64,000 nucleotides of DNA from Pirellulaceae bacterium (GCA_028280445.1 JANQLU010000081.1:1-64000); one strand, 5' to 3'. Counted from the stretch's first letter, positions 15,090 through 24,289 are shown. The notes: generated by a model not told the origin, from the letters alone. Translations and numbers: made by a program.

Positions 15090-16466
15090 ATGGCAACGAT
15101 CTTTAAACGAAAACGTGACAGTGGTAAGAAGAATACACACTGGTGGATTCAGTACTTTGACCACAACGGTGAAAGGAAGACGGCCAAGGGCTACACTGAT
15201 AAGAGGAAGACTGAGGCTAAAGCTGCAAAACTGGAAGAAGAAGCTCGATTACGGCGTGACAAGCTTATCGATCCTAAGCTTGAGAAAGCCAGAGATCAGC
15301 GATTAGTATCGCTTGAAGACCATCTAAAGGCATATGAAACTCACCTCAAGAAGAACTCTCCCAAACACGTAAAACTCACGATGAGCCGCATCCGAAGAAT
15401 CGTGAATGATGCCTGTATGGAGACGGCTACGGACATTGATATTGAATCAGTGGAAGCGGTGCTTACGGAGATGCTCGAAGCGGAGGAGATTGGCTACAAA
15501 ACTTACAACCATTACTTGCAGGCCATTGATTCACTGTGCAATTGGATGGTGCCAAAAAGAATGCCCAGCAATCCCCTCCTCGGCATCGAACGCCTTAATG
15601 CGGCAGAGGATGTACGGCACCAACGCCGAGCCTTGCTACCGCATGAGTTTGAGAAATTGGTAGTTTCCGCTCGCACAAGCGGCGTGTCCATTCAGTGCTT
15701 TGATGGAGAACAGCGTGCACGTATCTACCTCACTTCCTACATGACTGGTCTTCGCCGTAAAGAGATTGCCAGCCTCACGCCTCAGAGCTTTGATCTTGAT
15801 GCTTCACCACCCACTGTCACAGTAGAAGCAACTGCGTCAAAACACCGTAAAAAAGACGTTTTACCGCTGCATTCAGAGCTGGTTTCCATGCTTCGAGACT
15901 GGTTGAAGAACGTGCCGCAGACTGAACCACTCTTCCCATACCTTGCAAAGCGCCGCACTTGGCTGATGGTGAAAAAGGATCTGGAGCGAGTAGGAATCCC
16001 CTATCGTGATGACCAGAATCGAGTTGCTGACTTTCATGCTGCTGGTCGCCATACGCACATCACGGAACTGTTGCGTAATGGAGTTTCCGTTACCGAGGCA
16101 AAAGAACTGGCTCGTCACAGCGACGTACGAATGACCATGAAGTACACCCACATTGGCATTGATGACCAGGCCAAAGCCGTGGCCAAGCTGCCTGCCGCTC
16201 CAAGTTGGCTGCACTATGGCTGCAGTTTGAAGCACGCTAATGGACACAACATAGCATTTAATGACACAACGCAGATCAGCGATGGCGGTGAAGATAGCGA
16301 CCTAACCCCCTACTCCGCAGGGAGTTATGACACAAAAAATCACCAGTTGGCATTAGCTGGCACAACTGGTGAAAGTGGAGGCGGCGGGGATCGAACCCGC
16401 GTCCCGCGATATTTCCATGATGGCCTCTACGTGTGTAGTCGATTGTTTATTGGTTCGTTTTATTAA
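15090..16466 (+). CDS. Tyrosine recombinase (integrase) reading into ssrA
   Basis: A 458-residue protein from ATG 15090 (AAGGAG upstream). An N-terminal arm-binding segment (MATIFKRKRDSGKKNTHWWI) and core-binding helices lead into the catalytic domain: R in TGLRRKEI, K in TASKHRKKD, the box HAAGRHTH (HxxR-like with one extra residue), H in ELARHSD, and the nucleophile Y in MKYTH, eight residues on. The catalytic part ends at about residue 375, and the last 30 codons are read from the antisense strand of tmRNA, so the true C-terminus depends on the integration junction. It catalyses insertion and excision at ssrA. Confidence 0.9.
   Translation: MATIFKRKRDSGKKNTHWWIQYFDHNGERKTAKGYTDKRKTEAKAAKLEEEARLRRDKLIDPKLEKARDQRLVSLEDHLKAYETHLKKNSPKHVKLTMSRIRRIVNDACMETATDIDIESVEAVLTEMLEAEEIGYKTYNHYLQAIDSLCNWMVPKRMPSNPLLGIERLNAAEDVRHQRRALLPHEFEKLVVSARTSGVSIQCFDGEQRARIYLTSYMTGLRRKEIASLTPQSFDLDASPPTVTVEATASKHRKKDVLPLHSELVSMLRDWLKNVPQTEPLFPYLAKRRTWLMVKKDLERVGIPYRDDQNRVADFHAAGRHTHITELLRNGVSVTEAKELARHSDVRMTMKYTHIGIDDQAKAVAKLPAAPSWLHYGCSLKHANGHNIAFNDTTQISDGGEDSDLTPYSAGSYDTKNHQLALAGTTGESGGGGDRTRVPRYFHDGLYVCSRLFIGSFY
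16334..16371 (-). terminator. Rho-independent terminator of ssrA
   Basis: On the minus strand, just past the tmRNA 3' end, CACCAGTTG (16371-16363) pairs perfectly with CAACTGGTG (16349-16341) and is followed by ATTTTTT. It lies on the element side of the attachment site, so the element appears to supply the terminator for the host gene. The same dyad could be a recombinase site. Confidence 0.75.
16376..16405 (-). other. Predicted attachment site at the ssrA 3' end
   Basis: The T-arm and acceptor end of tmRNA (GGACGCGGGTTCGATCCCC and the following GCCGCCTCCA) is a common target for tyrosine recombinases. The integrase gene runs directly into it, which marks this as one attachment junction. 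The matching second copy is not present elsewhere in the window, so the element extends past the left edge. The exact crossover is not known. Confidence 0.7.
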
Positions 16467-16738
16467 ACGCGAATCGACACGCTTCTAATAAAACTAGTCG
16501 AAAACAAGTTTTAACCTTGACCGTACTCGACGTGAGTCAATGGCGATCCGGAATTAACGACGGATTTTTGAAACTCTCCGGAAAAGTCTCGCAATCCGGG
16601 CTACGTTTTTTTATGCAGCCAATGCAAAAGAGTTATCTTTAGCAATTAAAAGTTTAGTCAGCTTTTTACGTGGCCCACTGACCAACCACGACACGCCACC
16701 AGCATTTCTATCTATCCGGTCGAATCCAATTCGCCCCC
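16376..16738 (-). ncRNA. ssrA: Transfer-messenger RNA (tmRNA)
   Basis: A one-piece tmRNA of 363 bases. The 5' end GGGGGCG (16738-16732) pairs with CGCCTCC before the discriminator A at 16376, with one G-U pair. CCA is not encoded. The 5' part reads GAATTGGATTCGACCGG, the usual tRNA-like D-arm sequence, and the 3' part has the T-loop GGTTCGATCCC. The tag frame at 16643-16611 reads GCT AAA GAT ... GCA TAA, giving the peptide AKDNSFALAA, whose ALAA end is the usual protease signal. With SmpB it releases stalled ribosomes and tags the products for degradation. Confidence 0.95.
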
Positions 16739-17137
16739 AATAATTCGATTTTGCTGGGTGTCCCGGTACGTCAACATAACCGGCCGTCACTGGACACCGA
16801 TTCACGTACCAAGGTTCATTGTGATATCGAATGTTATTCGTCATCACATTAATATTATTGGATTCAACAAGTGGAAATTAAAGACGTTGTTCGTGCTGTT
16901 TTTGCGAATTGTGCCACGTTTTTTGTCGGTTATTGATTTGATTCGTGCACAAGATTCATGATCCTCCCCTAGGAGTATTTAACTAATTTTGAAATAATGT
17001 CATCAAAGGCTGGTACGCAGACCCCGATTTTCGCCAATCATTTTTTTGGACAATCCGGGGTTTTCTTGTTCACTTATCCGCGTGGCCTTGCTCTGATCTT
17101 CTTTTTTCGCAAACCATTAGAAACAGGCTTTAAAAAT
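16739..17137. other. Gap between ssrA and the isomerase gene
   Basis: No gene is supported in these 399 bases. The frame of the next gene is open through most of it, but the encoded Phe-rich peptide looks unlike protein. It should hold the minus-strand ssrA promoter: TTGACG lies 30 bases before the RNA start, without a good -10 at the right distance. Confidence 0.4.
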
Positions 17138-18037
17138 ATGATTCGAAATTTGTCAAAAATCGGCTTGGGAGTTGCCAATCGTCAAAATGAAATGATCGAA
17201 TTGGCGCTGACCAACGGTTTTGCTGCAATCGAAATAGACATGGATGACATGGTGGGGCGAGCCGAGTCGTTTGGCAACGATTTTGCCTGCCAGTTCATCA
17301 AGAGCTGTAAAGTCAATCCGGGCATCTTCGAACTTCCCATTGATTTTGATGCAAGCGACGAAGCGTATCAAAAATCGCTTGATCGCCTGGCACATATTCT
17401 CGAATTGGCCGAAGCGACTCAAGCCAATCGCTGTTATGTCGAAATTTCACCGGCATCCAACGAAATGCCTTACCACGAAAATTTTGAAAAGCAGCGAGTT
17501 CGCATTGTCGCCCTGGCCGAAAAACTGGCTGGAAAAAATATCCAGCTTGGCCTGGTTCTCAACGCGTTGGAGTCGGCCCGACAAGGAAAAAACCACGAGT
17601 TCATTTACAAAGTCGAAGATTTACTGACTTTCGTCAAAGCGATCGGGCAACCCAATGTCGGCATCGCATTCGATGCATTTCACTGGGTCATTGGCGGCGG
17701 TTCACGTGATCAATTTGAATCGCTCGGCGTCAATGAAATCATCGATGTCCGACTGTCCGATGTCTCTAGCGAAATCGATTTATCGAAGGCGACCAACGGA
17801 GCGCGGTTGTTGCCAAAATCAGACGATGATTCGATTTGTCAATCGGTTTATGATTGGCTCGTCAAAAACGAATACTCAGGAACTTTGGCGGTTTGCGCAA
17901 GTAGCCGAAATCTCGATTCTGAAAATCCACAACAAATCGTTGCACAGTACAAACGCATTCTGGATTTACTCGACGGCAAAGAAATACCCAGCTCGGAAGT
18001 AGTTGCCGAAGCTGAGCCAGTAGCAACAGCAGAGTAA
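17138..18037 (+). CDS. Sugar phosphate isomerase/epimerase-like TIM-barrel protein
   Basis: A 299-residue protein that fits the xylose-isomerase-like TIM-barrel superfamily: early strands with LGVANRQNEMIELALTNGF and AIEIDM, middle strands with CYVEISP and IQLGLVLNAL, then NVGIAFDAFHW, the position where these enzymes carry metal-binding residues, and IIDVRLSDV. I chose ATG 17138 because the upstream in-frame extension is unlike protein. The usual Glu/His metal ligands are not all obvious, so catalysis on a sugar is uncertain. It stands alone, followed by a good terminator. Confidence 0.7.
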   Translation: MIRNLSKIGLGVANRQNEMIELALTNGFAAIEIDMDDMVGRAESFGNDFACQFIKSCKVNPGIFELPIDFDASDEAYQKSLDRLAHILELAEATQANRCYVEISPASNEMPYHENFEKQRVRIVALAEKLAGKNIQLGLVLNALESARQGKNHEFIYKVEDLLTFVKAIGQPNVGIAFDAFHWVIGGGSRDQFESLGVNEIIDVRLSDVSSEIDLSKATNGARLLPKSDDDSICQSVYDWLVKNEYSGTLAVCASSRNLDSENPQQIVAQYKRILDLLDGKEIPSSEVVAEAEPVATAE

Positions 18038-18062
18038 TATTTCCACGTTTGAATCGATACCA

Positions 18063-18088
18063 AGCCGGAGCCTGTTCCGGCTTTTTTT
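18063..18088 (+). terminator. Rho-independent terminator
   Basis: AGCCGG (18063-18068) pairs with CCGGCT (18077-18082), followed by a run of T residues to 18088. It closes the isomerase-like gene 25 bases after its stop. Confidence 0.85.
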
Positions 18089-18215
18089 GTGCGCCTCGAT
18101 CTCAGAGTTCAACGTGTTGATCGATCTCGCACGTTGTTTGAAAACTCGGTGGAACGTGCAACAGTGTTTCAAGTCGACAAGGCAAGCTGATGAAATTCCA
18201 ATCGGTTGGTGACGG

Positions 18216-18818
18216 TTATTTTTTTCGCAATTTTGGAAACGCCTTGAAGGTGCGCGATTTCATTTTGCCGAGCGTGTCCAGTTCCGTTGCGCCAATTAAC
18301 TCGTGGTCGACAATGACGCCATTGTCCAACCAGGCAACCGTTCCGGCTCCTCCCCAGGTTTTGTAACCACCAGTTATAACGCTGTGCGTCTTCCACAACT
18401 GTTGGAGATGATCGTACAGCTCAGGTTCGATCGATTCGGGCTCCCAATTGTCGCAAGACGTATCAACGAATAGCACATCATATCCGCTGTGCGATCGAAA
18501 CCACTGAGCGTAGGAATCGAACCGATCTTTGTAAAATTTTGTCCATGAATTCACTTTGGCATCAACAAAGACAACGACCTGTCGATTTTTGGTTTGCATT
18601 TTCCAATCTGCGATTGTCGTGACGGGAGTGACTGGGCCAGCGGTAATATCCGAGGGAACGGGTTGCCCGCCATCAAACAAGTAAAATATTTTTCCATCAA
18701 ACAAAAACAGCCCGGCGATAAACAGGTAAACAAATACACAACTGGCCGCAAACAGGCGATGGTATTGCAACAAATCAGTCGACGTCGTTAACAGTGGCTT
18801 TTGTGTTTTTGCATCCAT
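18216..18818 (-). CDS. Membrane-anchored thioredoxin-fold-like protein
   Basis: A 200-residue protein with one N-terminal transmembrane helix (LFAASCVFVYLFIAGLFLF) and a domain that reads like a thioredoxin fold without the redox pair: QVVVFVDAKVNSWTKFYKD occupies the first strand and active-site position, and VLFVDTSCDNW the third strand. W-T-K replaces the C-x-x-C, so disulfide chemistry at the usual site is unlikely. A C-terminal TVAWLDNGVIVDHELIGA fits the cis-Pro end region. Function unknown. Confidence 0.6.
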   Translation of the reverse strand: MDAKTQKPLLTTSTDLLQYHRLFAASCVFVYLFIAGLFLFDGKIFYLFDGGQPVPSDITAGPVTPVTTIADWKMQTKNRQVVVFVDAKVNSWTKFYKDRFDSYAQWFRSHSGYDVLFVDTSCDNWEPESIEPELYDHLQQLWKTHSVITGGYKTWGGAGTVAWLDNGVIVDHELIGATELDTLGKMKSRTFKAFPKLRKK

Positions 18819-18988
18819 GAGTTTTTTTTGCCTCGATTATCAAACTTCGAGTCGATTATTGTGTTTCCAGCTTTGAGTTAAAGTGTCGGCTGCACCTACC
18901 TTCCTACCTCGCAGAACAGCCCCCTGACGTATTCATACTAGGGTTGATACGATCGTCAAAGCAAGAGAGTTTATTGGAATTCTAAATT

Positions 18989-19408
18989 ATGGTCGAAGTT
19001 CAAATCAAATACGAAGGTCAATTGCACTGCAGGGCAACGCATGGCCCCAGCGGCTGTGTTATTTCAACGGATGCTCCTGTGGATAACCATGGAAAAGGAG
19101 AATCTTTTTCACCAACTGATTTGGTTGCCACGGCGCTGGGTTCTTGCATCGCAACCATCATGGCAATCAGCGCTGAAAAACGCGGCATCGATCTGCGCGG
19201 CACGACGATCACGGTCGAAAAGCACATGTCGACCGACGCTCCGAGACGGATCAGCCGGTTGCCGGTTTTAATCGAAGTCCCGATCGAAATCGAGGAAGAC
19301 AAACGCAAAGCGATTGAAAACGCAGCGCGGCATTGTCCTGTTCACCAAAGCCTGGCGGATAGCGTTGATGCGCCGATGGAATTTCGTTATTCGTCGGGGG
19401 ATAATTAA
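18989..19408 (+). CDS. OsmC-family peroxidase-like protein
   Basis: A 139-residue protein of normal length for OsmC/Ohr relatives. The two family cysteines are present: C53 in LGSCIATIM and C116 in ARHCPVHQSL, and the segment SPTDLVATALGSC is a family signature. Members reduce organic hydroperoxides with these cysteines as a dimer in the cytoplasm. It stands alone between unrelated genes. The exact substrate class (OsmC or Ohr) cannot be told from the sequence alone. Confidence 0.9.
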   Translation: MVEVQIKYEGQLHCRATHGPSGCVISTDAPVDNHGKGESFSPTDLVATALGSCIATIMAISAEKRGIDLRGTTITVEKHMSTDAPRRISRLPVLIEVPIEIEEDKRKAIENAARHCPVHQSLADSVDAPMEFRYSSGDN

Positions 19409-19415
19409 GATCGTC

Positions 19416-19472
19416 GTAGGGCCGGTTCCCACCGGCCAATCCAAACAAACGGCCGGTAGGAACCGGCCCTAC
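19416..19472. repeat. REP-like inverted repeat, GGCCGGT family
   Basis: GTAGGGCCGGTTCCCACCGG at the left and the complementary GGCCGGTAGGAACCGGCCCT at the right form a nearly perfect dyad around CCAAACAAAC. It fills the gap between two convergent genes. Related copies or half copies are at 23681, 50497, 52938 and 60413. Confidence 0.85.
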
Positions 19473-19478
19473 TTGATT

Positions 19479-22400
19479 TCACTTACCAATTTTGTGAATC
19501 GTATTGTGAATGACACCGAATACTGGTGCGCCCCCTGACGATTTCAATTCGTATTTGACTTCCATACATCGCGTCGGCTTGAGTTCCTCGACATGAAGTC
19601 GAACGGTCATACCGTCTGTCGCCAGTTCCGCGCGTTCGATCACCATCCGTTTTTCATCGTAGTGTTTGGAGCCGTAACTGGCGGTTCGTTTGATGTGCCA
19701 AGTTTTAATGTTGTAGTTCGATAGTTTTTCAACCGACTCTTTGTCCAGTTTGTCAGTAAACTTGATTTCGACAATACCCGATTTGGCACGTAATACCTGT
19801 GGCAAATGAACCGGTTTCCCAGTGTAGCGAACACGATAGAAACCGCCTGGCTTGGTCTGGTTGCCCGCCCAGGCAAACATGCCGCAACAATAAAGTTGTC
19901 CGTCAGCTGGTGAAAATCTGCCTCGCATCACTCCAGTGGGAAATTGCGGAATCGGCAAGGCACACATTCCACCTTGCACTTGACCATCCACTTTCTCGTG
20001 CGGAACGATGTAGATTTTTCCGTAGCCATAAGAAAAATTCAAAAGCGAACCATTCAACTTGCCCCACTTAGCAGGTTGCTGCACCCACATTAACTCGGCT
20101 GGCGAACGATCAAATGAATTGGTGATCCAACACAAAGGTTTATTCATTTTTTCGTCTGACGAATCGGTAATGTCGTGATAGCCCCACATGTTGCCATAGA
20201 ATCCGCCCTGTTCGACCCAGTTGATTCGATTCTTGGGATTCCAATGCCCTTCCTGATCCGTCACGATGAACGAGCCGTCAGGATTCACGCAAACTCCGTT
20301 GGCTGCGCGGAAGCCATACGCCAGGATATCTGTTTTCTGACCATCTTTTGAAATCCGCAACAACGTTCCGTGATGCGGCACAAGTGGTTTTTTTGCGTGC
20401 CGCGCCGATTTGGCGTAATAGAAATTGCCTTTGCTATCGGTCTGCAATCCCATCGCAAATTCGTGGAAATGCTCCGTCACTTGATGGTCGTTGTTGATGC
20501 ATTCGAAGTAGTCAATTTCGTCATCGTTGTTCAAGTCATGAAGTTTGACCAGTTGATCACGACAAGTGCAATAAATTTTTTCGTCGATGATTTTCAAACC
20601 GAGCGGTTGAAACAAACCGGTTGCGATGCGCTTCCATGTCAGTGTTTTATTTTTCGATTGGAGCCCGGTCACCAACCAGACACTTCCATCCCAGCTACAC
20701 ACCGCGCATACATTGGGGTCTGCAAAAAAATCCAAACCAGTCAGGCGCATCCGGCATTTCCATGGAGTTTTTGCCGGCATGTTCAAATAGTCAACGGCAA
20801 ACGGACCCTGGTCGAATTTGGTTTCGATTTTTGTGGTAAATGTTTCTGGCCAACGTTGTGGACCGCCCCGAGTTAACGGAGTCAGATCGGGTGTTGCTGC
20901 ATCGACTGGCATTTTCAAAGCGATCCCTTGCGCGCCGTCATTGGTTTCAGATGACGAGTGAAACAATTTGAAACGGAGCGGTTTTGCTCCCGCGGGAATC
21001 GTCAGTCTCAGGTTGCCGTTTTGATCGTATGAAAAACTTGCCTTGCCAATAGACTTGCTCACACAGACCACTTTGATAGGTCTCGCCTTGGGCTTGGGAA
21101 CTCCGCCGGTCCGAACGGCAAGTTTTGCGTAGACGGAATCTCTGATCTGCCTCGAACTTTTGGACAAATTCCAATGCGCTGCGATCGCTTTGGGTAATTT
21201 GTTGAATTTAAACGATTTGATTTCATCATTGCTCAAAACGGACTGAGCAAAGGCAACATTAGAAATTTGACCATCGAAAAACGATGTACCGGGAAAATTG
21301 TTGTTGGTAAAACCGATTTTCGCAACGAGATCTTTGGCTCGCCCTTCTGGCTTCAGGTTGCCAGTTTTGTCCAATTTCCCGTCGACAAAAAATTGCACTC
21401 GGCCATCTTTTTGGCGCCAAGTCATGGCAATGTTTCGCCAACGATTATTGGTAATTCGTTTTTTCGAAGTGACAGCGCCGACCCAACCGATATCGTAGGT
21501 CAAACGACCTCCGCGAATAAACAGCGTTTTGCCATCAGGGCACCAATTTCCTTTCTTTGGCGATTTCGCAAAAATCGTTCCGTCTTTGTTCGTTTTTATG
21601 CGAGCGACAATCGTGAAATCCCGCTCTTCCATTTCGATTTCATCCGCCGCATCGATGACATACGCCGTCGATCCATCAAACCCGGTAGACGTGGCAACGT
21701 CAGTTGTCGCTCTGTTCGAGTTAGTCGGAACCAGAATTGCAACGTGGTCTTTGGTTTTGGTCATTTGCAATCCAGGCTGGTTTAAGACCTGGAGCACCAG
21801 CGGTTTGCTTCGTGGGCCGATATTAAAAGTTCGTTCGACGACCGGTGTGGAACTGACGTAAGACAACAGCGGAACTTCGGCTACCGTCGTATCTCCAACG
21901 GTATAGTGAACGACCGTTTGTTTTCCGTAATTCGAAACTCCTTTGAATTGCCCCCATTTGCGCGGCAGCGGCCCGTACAGCCGTTGGTCACGACCGATGA
22001 TTCGGTTTTCTTTAAAAGACTGGTCGGCCGGGTTTGCCCAACCGGGTCCAGTGGGATTTTGAAAATGAATGTTACCTGTCAGCCGAGGATGGATATTGTG
22101 TCGCCCGTCGAAATGAATCCCGCGCCAGTCAATAAAACCGTTGCCTGACCATACGGCGGAAACACGCAACGTGTCATGGTCGTACAAAATCCAATGCTTG
22201 CCATTAGCGATTCCACCGGGATTGTCGTCAAGTTGAATGGCGATGCCTTTATAAGCAAAATTTTTGGCATTCTTTCCCAACTCAAACGTGTTCATCATCA
22301 TTGGACCGTAATCCATTTCTTGCCAAGGACGACGTTCAATGGGTTTCGGACCGCGCGTGTTACCTTTGGGCAATTCCGCGAGGTAGTCGGCAGTCACCGC

Positions 22401-23378
22401 TTTGTACTGTGATTGGTTTTTCGGTTTCACAAACGCTTCACGGATATAGTGAATCACGTCGTATTTTTGCTGAGGAACGAGGTGGCGTTGTGCGACCATC
22501 ATGGAATAGCCGTGCGTCAACGTCTGGTACATTGAATACGGGTCGCCTCCCCGCTTAAACTGTCCTGAGACAAACCGCAGAGAAGTTGGCATCGAACCGA
22601 CTTCGGTGGCCGTACCGTGACATGATTGACAATTGAGTTGATAGATCTTTTGACCGCGTTTGAAACTTTGCTGATTCAAACTGCGAATCATCCCTGCATG
22701 GTCAATTTTTGCTTCGTAAGCCGGCAGCGGTTCGGGCTCCAGGGATATGCCAATCGGTTTGAGTTGTACCGCGCGCTGCGGACCGCCTTTGGTAATTTCC
22801 GCAATGTATTTGACGAGATCGTAAAACTGAGTCCGCGATTGAAGTTGGTTAACCAAGCCAACAGGCATCACCGAGACCGTTGATTTTTTCCAATCATCCA
22901 AATCGTCTTTTTTGACGGTGATCGTTTTGGCCGTATCCAAATCGCGGTAAGTAATCGCGTCATCCGTTTCTCGAACCAGCAGTTGATTGAGCTGTTTGCC
23001 TTCGAGATCAGTCAAAGAGATGGTCTGAAACCCTTCGCGAATTTTGGCCGACGGTTTTAGCAACGATTCAATGATGTGTTGAATTTGCTGTGCGTCCGTT
23101 TGATCTTTGAGTTTTTCACCCAGTTTTTCCAACTCGGGTCCAAGTTGCGAACTGTCCGTTTTGGAAACGTGACATTTCACGCAATTCAATTCGCGTTTGT
23201 AAAACAGCAGAGCACCGCGGCTGGCATCGCCATTTTGTTTGATCAGATTCGCCAACTGTGCAACGGGTTCTTTTTGAAGTTGGTCTTCGAGATGTTGTTT
23301 GGTTTGGGCTTCTAAAAAATTTCCGTTGGCCAGGATGAATAAAACCGAGATTAAAATCAGGAAACTGCGATGAAACAT
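19479..23378 (-). CDS. Large multidomain c-type cytochrome (PVC type)
   Basis: A 1299-residue exported protein (signal peptide residues 1-24). It has two heme-binding motifs, CVKCH (66-70) and CQSCH (about residue 255), in a planctomycete-type cytochrome arrangement. The middle includes a LamG/concanavalin-like domain (VIDAADEIEMEERDFTIVAR, then QFFVDGKLDKTG), and the C-terminal half looks like a beta-propeller of the sorbosone/glucose dehydrogenase type (FQPLGLKIIDEKIYCTCRDQ, LAYGFRAANGVCVNPDG). Such fusions are typical of planctomycetes and probably link sugar or polysaccharide oxidation outside the cytoplasm to electron transfer. Substrate unknown. Confidence 0.8.
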   Translation of the reverse strand: MFHRSFLILISVLFILANGNFLEAQTKQHLEDQLQKEPVAQLANLIKQNGDASRGALLFYKRELNCVKCHVSKTDSSQLGPELEKLGEKLKDQTDAQQIQHIIESLLKPSAKIREGFQTISLTDLEGKQLNQLLVRETDDAITYRDLDTAKTITVKKDDLDDWKKSTVSVMPVGLVNQLQSRTQFYDLVKYIAEITKGGPQRAVQLKPIGISLEPEPLPAYEAKIDHAGMIRSLNQQSFKRGQKIYQLNCQSCHGTATEVGSMPTSLRFVSGQFKRGGDPYSMYQTLTHGYSMMVAQRHLVPQQKYDVIHYIREAFVKPKNQSQYKAVTADYLAELPKGNTRGPKPIERRPWQEMDYGPMMMNTFELGKNAKNFAYKGIAIQLDDNPGGIANGKHWILYDHDTLRVSAVWSGNGFIDWRGIHFDGRHNIHPRLTGNIHFQNPTGPGWANPADQSFKENRIIGRDQRLYGPLPRKWGQFKGVSNYGKQTVVHYTVGDTTVAEVPLLSYVSSTPVVERTFNIGPRSKPLVLQVLNQPGLQMTKTKDHVAILVPTNSNRATTDVATSTGFDGSTAYVIDAADEIEMEERDFTIVARIKTNKDGTIFAKSPKKGNWCPDGKTLFIRGGRLTYDIGWVGAVTSKKRITNNRWRNIAMTWRQKDGRVQFFVDGKLDKTGNLKPEGRAKDLVAKIGFTNNNFPGTSFFDGQISNVAFAQSVLSNDEIKSFKFNKLPKAIAAHWNLSKSSRQIRDSVYAKLAVRTGGVPKPKARPIKVVCVSKSIGKASFSYDQNGNLRLTIPAGAKPLRFKLFHSSSETNDGAQGIALKMPVDAATPDLTPLTRGGPQRWPETFTTKIETKFDQGPFAVDYLNMPAKTPWKCRMRLTGLDFFADPNVCAVCSWDGSVWLVTGLQSKNKTLTWKRIATGLFQPLGLKIIDEKIYCTCRDQLVKLHDLNNDDEIDYFECINNDHQVTEHFHEFAMGLQTDSKGNFYYAKSARHAKKPLVPHHGTLLRISKDGQKTDILAYGFRAANGVCVNPDGSFIVTDQEGHWNPKNRINWVEQGGFYGNMWGYHDITDSSDEKMNKPLCWITNSFDRSPAELMWVQQPAKWGKLNGSLLNFSYGYGKIYIVPHEKVDGQVQGGMCALPIPQFPTGVMRGRFSPADGQLYCCGMFAWAGNQTKPGGFYRVRYTGKPVHLPQVLRAKSGIVEIKFTDKLDKESVEKLSNYNIKTWHIKRTASYGSKHYDEKRMVIERAELATDGMTVRLHVEELKPTRCMEVKYELKSSGGAPVFGVIHNTIHKIGK

Positions 23379-23567
23379 TAAACAAGCCTGTACTCTGGAT
23401 AAAAACCGCTTTCTCGATTGCAGTATAGTCTTTCAATACAAGATTACCATCATTCGATTGTGACGGTGATAAAGAGCAACATTTGAATAGCGTTAACGAG
23501 TGATTGCACGATCTTAACTCGACTTGTGCGAATCGGGAGGGCGAGGCTCGCAGCAGAGCCTGATCTT

Positions 23568-23641
23568 GTGAGCGGCAAGGCGCTAGCCGCCGGTAAACCC
23601 TCGAATACCGGCGGCTAGCGGGCTAGCGCCTTGCCGCTCAC
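23568..23641. repeat. REP-like inverted repeat, GCGGCAAGGCGCTAGCC family
   Basis: GTGAGCGGCAAGGCGCTAGC at the left has its reverse complement at the right end, enclosing a smaller GCCGCCGGTA/TACCGGCGGC pair. The same repeat occurs at 54831-54921. It lies in the 335-base gap (23379-23713) that holds no gene. Confidence 0.85.
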
Positions 23642-23680
23642 AATTAATCAACACTACCTAACGCGTTGCCGCTCGCCGTT

Positions 23681-23707
23681 GGATTGGCCGGTGGGAACCG
23701 GCCCTAC
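23681..23707. repeat. Half copy of the GGCCGGT repeat
   Basis: GGCCGGTGGGAACCGGCC with flanking ATTGG and CTAC matches one arm of the dyad at 19416-19472. It lies seven bases past the stop of the NfeD-like gene, in a minus-strand sense. Confidence 0.8.
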
Positions 23708-23713
23708 GTTCGA

Positions 23714-24289
23714 TCATTCGCCATCAAGAGATTCAAACCCGAGTTCGTCGATCGGATTTGCAAGCAGATCGGCGCCATCTTCTGCGGTTACTATCGGCTC
23801 GTCTTCGAACACGGGTCGCACAACCATTCGTTTGTTCCGCACCGCGAATACTTCGACCACCTGGCCCGCTTCGATTGGAAACCCGTTGGAGACGGCATCG
23901 TAGGAGCGGTCGTTGATTCGAACTCGACCACTGGGCAACATTTTTGATTTCGCAACACCTCGCAGTCCCACCAGAGCTTTCAACTCTTCACCTTCGTCGT
24001 CCGGTAAAACTTCCTCGCGGGTCATACTGGTTTGAATAATCCGTTTTCCAATAAACGTATGAGGCCAGATTTTGACGGCTACCGAAAAGAAAATCGGGAG
24101 CAGCAGCGCGATGGTCAGTAAAATCGCCGTTCCAGCCAACCAACTGTGCATAAAACCCAACACGATCGATGCGCACAGCAAGATGGCACACGTCACGCCC
24201 AAGATGCCCGCCGTTGGCAAAAAAAACTCAAGTACAAACACGATCAAGCCGGCAGCCAGCAAGATCAATGCCCAGATCAGTGGATCCAT
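23714..24289 (-). CDS. NfeD-like membrane protein
   Basis: A 191-residue protein with hydrophobic segments in the first 90 residues (LIWALILLAAGLIVFVLEFF and later TAILLTIALLLPIFFSVAV), then a C-terminal OB-fold domain with ALVGLRGVAKSKMLPSGRVR and YDAVSNGFPIEAGQVVEV, the NfeD consensus. NfeD proteins work with SPFH/stomatin-like membrane proteins in membrane microdomains. It is 65 bases downstream of a larger protein with the same C-terminal domain, so they probably form an operon. Confidence 0.85.
   Translation of the reverse strand: MDPLIWALILLAAGLIVFVLEFFLPTAGILGVTCAILLCASIVLGFMHSWLAGTAILLTIALLLPIFFSVAVKIWPHTFIGKRIIQTSMTREEVLPDDEGEELKALVGLRGVAKSKMLPSGRVRINDRSYDAVSNGFPIEAGQVVEVFAVRNKRMVVRPVFEDEPIVTAEDGADLLANPIDELGFESLDGE

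Noticed and set aside
15090-16466. Integrase as a frameshifted or truncated pseudogene because its tail looks odd.
   Set aside because: All catalytic residues are in place. The odd tail comes from reading into the tmRNA gene, which is normal for elements in ssrA.
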